From assembly GCA_028565635.1 (NCBI GenBank), contig JAOXYB010017098.1, forward strand, positions 1 through 18,855: a stretch of 18,855 bases of DNA. The letters are read 5' to 3'. Positions within the stretch are counted from its first letter, which is position 1; every line of letters starts with the position of its first letter. Source of the DNA: Phoronis ovalis (lineage: Eukaryota; Phoronida; Phoronidae). This document shows, one piece after another, positions 11,201-18,855 of this stretch. Both the position numbers and the translations under genes were made by a program. The notes beneath the pieces were generated by a model. The model was not told the DNA's origin. It saw only the letters and a program-made list of their open reading frames with translations, and did no database searches.

Positions 11201-11722
11201 GTGTTAATAATTGTCAAAACAAAGCAATTAAAAACCGTTCCGGACATGACGCTTTTGGACATGGGTTTTAAGAAGGAAAGTTCAAATGTAAAAGTCTACT
11301 AAATTCAACATGTATTTTATCAGGAAAACTATATTTGAGTCGGCCCCCAGGACTTGACTTCGAGTTATACTTGGTAAGTTTAATAGTTTGACTTTGTCAG
11401 AGTTTTTATGGAACAATTCATTTTCAAAATAATACGAAAGTAACCAGCTACCCTGATACGACAGTTTTTTCTGCATAGAGCACAGATAGATACTGACTAG
11501 CAGAAAGGAATGGTTCCTGAATCTGAAGACGAAGTTCAACTTGAACTTTGAAGTTGATGCTTGCCTTGTGTCAGTCTTTTGACTTTCAATGACGGCGAAT
11601 GACGCCTGCGCGGCCTGACGGATGCGAATAAATAAACCGATATTATCGTATACAGTTACTAAAAACAGGGTGCTTTTAGTGAAATTGTATTTTTCGTATA
11701 ACTCAGCAAAATTACTTACCAT
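8300..11722 (-). CDS. SNU13: SNU13 / NHP2-like protein 1 (15.5K), complete, 5 coding exons
   Basis: This is a K-turn RNA-binding protein of the L7Ae family. It binds the U4 snRNA 5' stem-loop in the U4/U6.U5 tri-snRNP and nucleates box C/D snoRNPs in the nucleolus. Minus-strand coding exons are 11722-11720 (ATG only), 9906-9789, 9423-9320, 8707-8674 and 8424-8300, with stop TAG at 8302-8300. All four introns are GT-AG and phases match (0, 1, 0, 1). The product is 127 aa against 128 in human; the start MADEVNPK is one residue shorter than the human MTEADVNPK. The RNA-contact motif [12 protein letters not shown] begins at residue 37. It is followed by [24 protein letters not shown] and RACGVSRPV, and the protein ends IEKLLI. 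Family identity is unambiguous. The only inferred part is exon 1, chosen because CTAGTAGAATG|gtaagt has a perfect donor and the required phase, 1.8 kb upstream of exon 2. Confidence 0.95.
8425..9788 (-). other. SNU13 introns 2-4
   Basis: Introns are 9788-9424, 9319-8708 and 8673-8425. They are AT-rich and stop-rich. I looked for box C/D snoRNA signatures (TGATGA followed by CTGA on the minus strand), because SNU13 is a snoRNP protein, and saw no convincing pair. Confidence 0.6.
9907..10696. other. inner part of SNU13 intron 1, with probable old repeat DNA
   Basis: From about 10050 the sequence looks richer in G+C and CpG than the neighbouring introns. GGGGGTCTGA occurs at 10178-10187 and 10270-10279. 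Motifs such as GTTAACGCGCATT near 10351 and AACGCGTAAAAAGG near 10317 resemble CGTAACGCGCGTTTTT inside the element at 10697-10997. I infer degraded relatives of that element, but define no borders and see no protein. Confidence 0.35.
10697..10997. mobile_element. ~300 bp TIR element with internal ~30 bp tandem array
   Basis: The left end (10697-10738) and right end (10953-10997) are ~43 bp inverted repeats built on GGCAGTCAATATAAAAG, GGGTAC and ATTCCAAC, differing at only a few positions. Between them are four or five degenerate units of about 30 bp, each with a core near AAGGGGTGTTTTT: about 10751, 10810, 10842 and 10874, with a decayed unit near 10900. Some units are joined by CACTTCC or CGCTTCC. 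There is no coding capacity. The structure fits a non-autonomous element amplified in trans. It lies in SNU13 intron 1 and abuts the next element directly. Confidence 0.7.
10998..11353. mobile_element. ~355 bp G-rich-TIR element (family copy C)
   Basis: The left end CCCGGGGGGGGTACTCAAGG is the exact reverse complement of the copy A terminus. The putative right end TTTGAGTCGGCCCCC (11334-11348) is the opposing, more diverged terminus. The interior contains two direct copies of a motif near GTTCCGGACRTGAC (11074-11087 and 11236-11249), unlike the array in copy B. The family therefore shares ends more than its middle. There is no open frame of note. Confidence 0.55.
11354..11719 (-). other. 5' end of SNU13 intron 1
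   Basis: The intron starts with the donor gtaagt at 11719-11714 and reads openly for about 145 codons from the SNU13 ATG. That frame is interrupted by splicing, has no family resemblance, and runs into copy C. CpG-containing sequence around 11590-11640 (TGACGGCGAATGACGCCTGC) may belong to the promoter region. Confidence 0.5.
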
Positions 11723-12131
11723 TCTACTAGATTAGATCTATGACTATGGAAATATACCGTCAAAATTCAGCGAAATCCTCTCGGCAAATTGCTTCACTGA
11801 GGAAAAACGCACATGCAAGGGAGGAGCCTCGTTGTGAAAAATGTGTGGTTTAAAAATACAATATTTATTTAAAATACCTTAGATTCTTTTTTATGTTATG
11901 ATACTAATTTTAGACGCAAATACCTAAACATATGTTGAATAAGATCTTCTAAACGGAATTTTCGAATTTAAAAAATCTTTATGGCTAATGTAATGGCGTT
12001 TCTTAAAAACCGGAAGTCCTGTATGTCATGTGACTTGAATAGTGGCTAGCAGACGATAGGCACGCTAGCTTGACGTGTGTGAAAGTGTTTTTCTTCCCTA
12101 TTTCGAAAACATCACACAAAGAAGCTGGAAA
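11723..12131. promoter_or_regulatory. shared SNU13/DMC1 divergent promoter region with both 5'UTRs
   Basis: The two start codons face away from each other across 409 bp, so both promoters and 5' leaders must lie here or reach into the first introns. Visible motifs are an ETS-type ACCGGAAGT at 12009-12017, an E-box-like GTCATGTGAC at 12025-12034 and a CRE-half TGACGTG at 12071-12077, all nearer DMC1. The middle, about 11840-11990, is AT-rich. I see no placed TATA box, and transcription start sites cannot be read from sequence alone. Confidence 0.6.
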
Positions 12132-15100
12132 ATGGAACAGGATCAAGTTGTAGAAGAACATATTTCGGATGTTGACGAAGAAGAATCTTTTTTTCAAGAC
12201 ATTGACTTGCTTCAAAATCATGGAATTGTAGGTTTTTCTTAATTTTGTTGAATTATTGACTATTGTGAGTATTGACTATTGTCTATTGAGTATTGTTGCA
12301 GGTGTTAAGCCAGGTCAAGCAATTAACAATAACAGGCCACGAAATTATATAAAATGTTGAATGCTGTTAGGTTTTGTGTAGACTGGTATCCATGTTTTCA
12401 AGTAGATGTCACAACTTAAAGGCTTTGAACCACATATGGTTGTAAAAAAATAGATTGGGGAGAGCAGACCGGGATCAGACAAAAGTTGTGAAAACTGAAG
12501 TTTTGTATCTTTTGACACATGCATATAACACAAGTCACAAGCTTCCACACGCTATATTTTACAGAATGCTGCAGACATAAAAAAGTTAAAACAATCAGGA
12601 ATATGTACTATTAAGGTATGAATTTTATTTGTGATCCCATGCATTCTAGGTACGTAATTTTATTTTTATTTTAAAAAGTGTTTAATAAATGCGAGCCCTA
12701 AAATGCTAGTTGTTTTTTTAGTACTAAAAGATAAAAATATAAAACTTAAGTTTAAATACATAATTTTCTGTTTTTTTGAAGCGGACTCCCCATTAAACAA
12801 GGTTTATTAAAAAGAAATTAATAAAAGTGAAACACCAAAATTTGAATAAGGTTTCCTCATGGTCTGGCCAAATAAAGTTGTTATTGTAAAAATTACCCAT
12901 TGCACTTGCAAATGGCTGTTGTATCAGCAATGATTTTATATGCAGAATGCCCTTTCAGGTAGTTTACTTCAGTTTTACTCAATTGTAAATGTATCACTGC
13001 TTATACCTAGTTTACCCAATATTGCTTTTCACTGCCACGTGACGAAATCATTTTGTTGATATTTAATATATTCGTGATTGTATGTTATCAGGGTATTCAA
13101 ATGACCACTCGCAAAAAAATGTGCACAATTAAAGGAATTTCAGAAGCAAAAATGGAAAAGATAAAGGAAGCAGCAGGCAAACTAGCTGTAAGCTATTTTG
13201 CTTTTATTATGTGATTCTATTTAATTTGTTTGCTTAATAGTCATGACTGCCCATTTTTTATTGTTCATGCTGTTCACCTGAATAAATGCATCAGTTAGTA
13301 TATTCCATATCAAACAGATGGATTTATGCAGACTTATGCTATTGCATGGTGCTACTGAAATAAGCCTATGACAACTTCCATGTAATATATGATGTCTTGA
13401 TTAAACGTATATTGAAGAAACTCAATAAATTGTCTGCATTCTCCTGACATGCATCACTAACTAAACTTCTTCCTGATCTGTAAAATCACAATTTTACTAC
13501 TTTTATTGTTAAAGGTTCTAAAACCAATTTTGTTGCAGTAGTTGGAGTAAGGTATAATGGCACATTTTGTCTATTCTTCTGTGGAATGACCATGTAAGTC
13601 AATATTTTCTATTTATATCTCTTTTTAGGATCCTGGATTTAAAACAGCATTAGAATATGCTGACCAAAGAAAGCAAGTTTTTAAAATTTCTTCTGGTAGT
13701 CAGGAACTTGAGTAAGTGTTGTTCCAAAAAGATGTAACAGTCAAGGATGATAACGTAAATCAATTTAAAATTTCATCGCCCACAACCTTGCTGTCATAAG
13801 AAATAATAACCAGCAGTAGAAAATAAAATAAATCTGCCTTCCTTGACTCAAGTCATTATTTACGAAATTTTATTTTAAGAATTTTACACCAAAACAAACA
13901 AAATTTAATAAAAAACTTAATATAAATCAAGGGATTATTAAAATGTCCAAATACTACCTAGACTTATATAACCAAAAAGAAAGCTTGTTTAACTTGTGCA
14001 ACTGCTTCTAAGAATAAAAAACATTATATTTATATAATTTTTTTTTTTGTTTAACCATAAAATAAAAAAGGAAGCCCAACTGACTCAGTTTTAAGGGCTT
14101 TTGCCCATTAAACACTTTCTGAAAGAAAAAAAACCCAATCGACTCGGTTTTTAAGGGATATTGCCCGTTAAACAACTTATCTTTTTGGTGTGGCCTTATT
14201 GTAATAGAATTTAACTTTGTGATGTAAAAAAGCTGAACAGTTTGAAATTTATTTACCTTTATCAAAAATGCATGTTTGCCAGATTCTAAATTTAGTTTCA
14301 TGCAAGAAACCCTTCAATTTCTAACCAACTAATTCTATTGTGAATATTATGTGAATTTTTGTCACCAGTTAAATTACAAGCAAAAAATTGTTGATTTTGT
14401 GTAATAGAATGATATTATGAAATTGAAATAACGATAAAGATGAGTTATCCAACAGGTTTCAAACAATTAACTATATTTATATAAGTAAAAATAAATTGAT
14501 TGAACTGTTGAGGTGATAATAGGAGCTAGTATTAATATTCTGTATGTAACAATTAACTGCAGAATCAAGATCCACTAAACAGTTCTCTGTTACTAATTTA
14601 GCAAACTATTGGGTGGTGGAGTTGAAAGCATGTCTATAACTGAAGCATTTGGTGAATTTCGCACAGGAAAGACACAACTTTCTCATACATTATGTGGTGC
14701 GTACTTGTGAGTTATGTGTAGTTTTTAGTAGATATTTCTTCCTTGCAAAAGAATAAACAGCAGTTGAGAATATCTGCCAGGGTTCATGTGTAGTGATATT
14801 GACCAATGAAATTATTTATTACATGTAAGTTAATTAGCATTTTAATTACTGTTTTCCATTCTACATAATTTCCACTGTCTTATATGCATGATATAAATAA
14901 ATGCAAATTACTAGTAATCAGGCTTCTTTTCAAAAGCATAGGCTCTTCGTGATCGTCTAATTGCCATAAAGTCTTTCTAATGATTTGTTATTATCACATT
15001 ATTTTCATGTTTCTAGGAAAACAATGGTGGTAATTTAATGACAATATCATGTTGATTCCTTTGTACTTTCCTAGGTGCATTTTTCTTTCAGTTACAACAC

Positions 15101-18100
15101 AATTACCTGGTGCAAATGGTTTTACAGGTGGAAAAGTGATGTTTATTGACACAGAAAACACATTGTATCTTTTTATTACTGGCAGAACAAAACATATATA
15201 TATTTTAGTCAGTATGTGCCCCCATTTTTCTGATTTTCATGATAATGTCTCAAAATTCATTCACTTTTAATTCCCAACTTATATTCATTATTATATACAT
15301 CCCATATTTGAAAAATTAAACTGATTACTACATATAATTAGTCATTCCCTTTTGTCAATTATACTTTACTATACACTACTGTAAGAAATGTTTCTGTTTA
15401 TTTTATTTTCTTAACTAATGAAATCAGTCGACCAGATCGCTTGCGTGACATTGCGGATAGATTTAACTTGGATCAGAGTGCTGTGCTAGATAATGTATTG
15501 TATGCCAGAGCTTATACAAGTAACATTGTCTACACTTTTAACATTATTATTCAATTTTTTAAAAAGTATTAACAAAATAATTTAAAAATGAATATTGCTG
15601 ATTATACAGAATTTTTTTAGTAGTAGCTTCAAACACATTCCAATAGAAGTGTAATTAAAAAATAATTTTATATTTGCCTTCTGGACAATCAAAACTCCAT
15701 ATTCTCACTAATTACTCAGCTGATACAACAAACTCTTAGAAAGTATCTTGGTAGGTATGTTAGAACTTAGTTTCGAGTGAAATGGCACCAACTTGAAATT
15801 TTGGGTAAAACTATATGTTCAGCAATTGTGTAAAAGGACCCCAACTACCTGTAAAAAATCAGTTTGGCTAGCCGATGCTTTTTGCAATAACAGTGTCTTA
15901 TTATCACATTTACAATTAACAGGTGAACAGCAGTATGAACTATTAGACTTTGTTGCAGCAAAGTTTCATGAAGAAGGGGGTGTTTTCAAGCTTCTTGTGA
16001 GTAATTATTTAAACAATTACTATATTCTTTCGAGTTAGCTTTCTCAAAACTATGAATGGATGAGTTATTTGCAAAATTGAAATGTAACGACCAAAATTTT
16101 AACACTATAAAATGTTTAAAAAACATCAGATCTGAATGTCATAACTATGAAAAATGAGTTTCTGGTGCTTCTCTTGCATTTTCATTATAAGCAATTGCGT
16201 GAAACTTTCAAGTTAAATCAAGTTAAGTATATGCATAATATAGTCATTTCTGTAGTTTGCAATTACACTTTATCGTACAGCAAATTGAGACAAATAGGTT
16301 ACAATTAATATATACAATACTTGTTTTTTTTTTAATTTGACTTTATAAAACTTTAAACAGTGAAAATTTAACAATTAAGTAAAAAAATATTAAAATACAT
16401 AGTTGTTTATGGCAGTATATTCGGATATGCTCATAAAAAGGGGACTTTTTTTAAAAGAGGTAACTTTGGTTTTAGATCAACACTTGAAGGAAGCGTTTTG
16501 TGAATGAATTGCGTGAGTGCACTCAGAACTACAGCATTCATGTTCATTCACAAATTGCTGGGAACGTTTGGGTCTGAGACTGGTGGCTAGGGTTAGGGTT
16601 AGGGTGCATGCAAATTGTCTATTGATCTAAATGTAAAAAAAATTGAAAACAACAGAAATATTCCATGATCTTACAAAAATAATGTTTCGGTTTATTAAAA
16701 AATTAAGATTATGAAATCAGAGTTATTTTATATGCACTGAAACATTTTTTTTTGTAAGGTCATGGTATATTCTATGGTTTTTCCAAATGTTTCATAATTT
16801 TACTAAGTCAGCTAAGTAATAAGACACTTACTATTTGATTTTTATTCTGTGGAATGGAAAACACTGGCAATAATTTTACTTCTTATTCGAAATGTCTTAA
16901 TTTCAGATAATTGATTCCATAATGGCTCTATTCCGAGTTGACTTTAGTGGCAGGGGAGAATTAGCGGATAGACAGCAAAAATTAGCTCAGCTGTTATCAA
17001 GATTGCAAAAAATCTCTGAAGGTAAAGATTCTGTAATAATCATATGTTTTACACATACTAGTTAATTAAGTCATGTATGGGGATATAAGTATCTTACAAA
17101 ATCAATCTTTGAAATTAGAAAGCAGTAGTCAAAATGTTGAATATTATAGTGCAAAAATAAATTTAAGATAAGTATACACATTTAAAAGAACTGATAATTA
17201 ATAAGGTTTATAATTAGTGTACGTGGCTGTATAAATAAAGAAATGGTTATTATAGTATGTAAATGAAAGACAGGTAAATTATGAAACTACTTTTTAGAAT
17301 ACAATGTAGCAGTTTTTATTACAAATCAGATGACAGCTGATCCAGGTGCCACTATGAGGTGAGACAATTCTATTTCATTTTTTTTTTGAAAAGGTGTCCA
17401 GGTGTAACAATGTTTACTGATATGACTATATATAAACAATAAATAGTTTGACTCAAATTGTCTTTTTCAAGTTATTTAGGCAACACAAATTAATGGTCAC
17501 AAGAGATATGTATATTGTGCACACTTCCATGGAATAATTCCTAGCTTGTAAGCATTTATTACTGCATGATTTCACCTCAAGTTGCAAAAGTTATTTACTT
17601 TCAAAATCTTGTTCAAAGCTGTTTTAATAACTTAAAAGAGATAACTGAAAGAAAATTTGAGATTTGATCACATGTTCCACAGAAAGTCGCTGATTTTTCA
17701 AGTAAACAGATTGAAAAATGCCTTTTGAGGGAATATGTTGTTACCTATGTTTCCCCTCCAAAATATTTCCCGGTTCATTCATTTATACATTCGAAGAGAG
17801 AAAAAATGCCCACCCCAAAAGCCTTTTTTTATTGCACGTTTCTGTATCATGTGTTACCTAACAGTGTAACTGCAGTGGTACTCTTTAGTTTGTAATGGCA
17901 CATTTCTTTTTTTACACCTAAGCAATATTACTGTGTATGTGCTAGCAATAAGAATCAATCAATCAAGTAAACGTTCCTATATATACAAGTGAACAGCAAT
18001 TAAATTATGATATCATTTGAGATGACTTAATTAGGCAAATTTTGTTTCTGTACAATTTCAGCTTTCAAGCAGATCCCAAGAAACCAATTGGTGGTCATAT

Positions 18101-18427
18101 CCTTGCTCATGCATCAACAACAAGAATATCACTGAGAAAAGGAAGAGGAGAATTAAGGATAGCAAAAATTTATGACAGGTAATGGTATTTAAAATTGAAA
18201 CCAAAATAAGCCATTAATTTTTGTCTACTTTAAATAAGAAGCATTGATAAAAGATTACCAATATCAAATTTTTAAATATTTTTTTTATGATCTAAACATT
18301 TGTAGCAAGTTTGTTATCGAAGCATTTGAACAGTCATGTAAAAATTTATTTTTTCAGTCCTGATTTGCCTGAGAATGAAGCCACATTTGCTATCACAGCA
18401 GGAGGCATTGCTGATGCAAAAGAGTAG
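12132..18427 (+). CDS. DMC1: DMC1 meiotic recombinase, complete, 12 coding exons
   Basis: This is a RecA/RAD51-family ATPase that forms filaments on single-stranded DNA and drives interhomologue strand exchange in meiosis. Exons are 12132-12227, 12565-12615, 13092-13187, 13629-13711, 14602-14696, 15092-15164, 15428-15519, 15923-15996, 16907-17021, 17298-17358, 18062-18178 and 18358-18427. All introns are GT-AG, every junction keeps frame, and the spliced product is 340 aa, equal to my recollection of human DMC1. Residues 1-80 form the N-terminal helix-hairpin-helix region ([25 protein letters not shown]). Walker A is GEFRTGKT at 126-133 (K132) and Walker B is LLIID at 219-223 (D223). Loop L1 lies in [16 protein letters not shown] and L2 starts at [15 protein letters not shown]. 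The ATP-cap segment [11 protein letters not shown] and the terminus GGIADAKE follow. GEFRTGKT and the KE terminus distinguish it from RAD51. No break or missing catalytic residue is seen. Exon order and phases are read from sequence; expression is not. Confidence 0.98.
12228..14071 (+). other. DMC1 introns 1-3 and start of intron 4
   Basis: Introns are 12228-12564, 12616-13091 and 13188-13628; intron 4 starts at 13712. All carry GT and AG ends with AT-rich interiors and stops in all frames. I see no embedded gene, snoRNA or element. Confidence 0.65.
14072..14184. repeat. two-copy ~59 bp tandem repeat in DMC1 intron 4
   Basis: Copy 1 (14072-14130) and copy 2 (14131-14184) align with a 59 bp offset. 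CCCAACTGACTCAGTTTTAA matches CCCAATCGACTCGGTTTTTA, followed by AAGGGCTTTTGCCCATTAAA versus AAGGGATATTGCCCGTTAAA. Each copy contains a short GGG...CCC hairpin core. The divergence suggests an old duplication. Confidence 0.75.
14185..16496 (+). other. DMC1 intron sequence between the intron 4 repeat and intron 8
   Basis: The span covers the rest of intron 4 (to 14601), introns 5-7 (14697-15091, 15165-15427, 15520-15922) and the start of intron 8 (15997 onward), with exons 5-8 between them. Frames that seem longer here, at 15049-15270 and 15793-16038, are exons 6 and 8 with intronic read-through. Nothing else is seen. Confidence 0.6.
16497..16554. repeat. 12 bp perfect inverted repeat in DMC1 intron 8
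   Basis: TTTGTGAATGAA at 16497-16508 is the exact reverse complement of TTCATTCACAAA at 16543-16554, separated by 34 bp. It could form a hairpin in DNA or pre-mRNA. It lies just before a short telomere-type array and may mark an old insertion. Confidence 0.7.
16588..16604 (+). repeat. short interstitial TTAGGG array
   Basis: TAGGGTTAGGGTTAGGG is nearly three units of the metazoan telomere repeat inside DMC1 intron 8. This is too short to suggest an ancient chromosome end; repair-associated insertion or chance are more likely. Confidence 0.85.
16605..18357 (+). other. DMC1 introns 8 (end) to 11
   Basis: Introns end or run at 16906, 17022-17297, 17359-18061 and 18179-18357, each with a standard acceptor such as TTAATTTCAG, TTTTTAG, AATTTCAG or TTTTTCAG. 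The interiors are AT-rich. No additional gene or clear element is visible. Confidence 0.6.
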
Positions 18428-18689
18428 AACAATTAAAATGACAAGTTGTAAAATACTGCTATGTTAACTTTGCACACCATGAGATATGTGACAGTACAAT
18501 GTTAGCCTTATATTGACCTAATATTAGCAACAATTTAACAGAGCTTGACTATTATGTATAGGTTATGGGTAGACTCATGCCATGAGTTTAGAATTTCACT
18601 ATTAGAATTGTTACTCATTCATATTGTTACATAAAAAAATTAATCTGTGTTAAATCTGTTAGCATCAGATGTCTTTATAATTATTTATT

Positions 18690-18695
18690 AATAAA
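18690..18695 (+). promoter_or_regulatory. poly(A) signal of DMC1
   Basis: AATAAA lies 263 bp after the DMC1 stop, within TTATTAATAAACTTTG. It predicts cleavage at about 18710-18720 and a compact 3'UTR that ends before the repeat at the window edge. Confidence 0.7.
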
Positions 18696-18789
18696 CTTTG
18701 CACAATTTTCATTGACTGAGTTATGTTACAAGTTCTGCCAAATGGTGTAGTACAAGTACGTAGATATTATTATTATTATTTTTAATTTT

Positions 18790-18855
18790 GGGGGGGTGTA
18801 CGAAATTTGGGAAATACAAAATTCTCCGAAAATATGGGTGTACGAATTCTCGGAA
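18790..18855. repeat. tandem repeat or element cut by the right window edge
   Basis: GGGTGTACGAA occurs at 18794 and 18836, a 42 bp period, with related ATTCTCCGAA and ATTCTCGGAA beside or between the copies. A G run (18790-18796) precedes the first unit, after a short ATT run at about 18765-18780. It looks like the start of an array or of an element with a G-rich end, resembling in style but not in sequence the families at 5150 and 10998. Confidence 0.55.

Noticed and set aside
11282-11722. 146-codon minus-strand frame read as a gene
   Set aside because: Its ATG is the SNU13 start, but GT follows immediately in a perfect gtaagt donor. The rest has no family resemblance and enters a repeat element.
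12009-12017. ETS site as proof of co-regulation of SNU13 and DMC1
   Set aside because: A single nine-base match is weak evidence, so it is listed only as a motif in the promoter interval.
16588-16604. Ancient telomere fusion point
   Set aside because: Fewer than three TTAGGG units, with no head-to-head array and intact DMC1 exons on both sides.

Overview
This is nuclear DNA from an animal, most likely an invertebrate. Coding sequence is split into short exons by GT-AG introns, the background is strongly AT-rich, and the three genes encode proteins very close to vertebrate orthologues. I see no bacterial operons, phage or CRISPR arrays. I cannot place the species. The G-rich terminal-repeat elements look like those of some invertebrate deuterostome or lophotrochozoan genomes, but that is only an impression.

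Layout. Positions 1-4176 (+) hold the 3' part of a MARCHF1/MARCHF8-type membrane RING-CH E3 ligase gene. The RING exon is 2174-2497 and the two-transmembrane exon is 3781-4176. A possible first coding exon lies at 1591-1617. Positions 4177 to about 7990 contain no gene I can support and may include a long 3'UTR. Positions 8300-11722 (-) hold a complete SNU13 (NHP2L1/15.5K) gene: five coding exons, 127 aa, with a first coding exon consisting only of the ATG. Positions 12132-18427 (+) hold a complete DMC1 meiotic recombinase gene: twelve coding exons that join in frame to 340 aa, the same length I recall for human DMC1. MARCHF and SNU13 are tail to tail. SNU13 and DMC1 are head to head, with 409 bp between start codons, so they probably share a bidirectional promoter region.

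The three genes are not one pathway: membrane-protein ubiquitination, spliceosome/snoRNP assembly and meiotic strand exchange. DMC1 and SNU13 may share promoter control, which I infer only from their spacing.

The non-coding space carries several short, apparently non-autonomous mobile elements. One is a ~300 bp element with ~24 bp imperfect inverted ends in the MARCHF intron (2585-2883). A family with ends resembling CCCGGGGGGGGTACTCAAGG occurs at 1-77, 5150-5477 and 10998-11353. A ~300 bp element with ~43 bp inverted ends and an internal ~30 bp tandem array lies at 10697-10997, directly against the third family copy. Another repeat is cut by the right window edge. I found no convincing new biological system. 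The repeat architecture and the SNU13/DMC1 arrangement are the parts most worth a second look.
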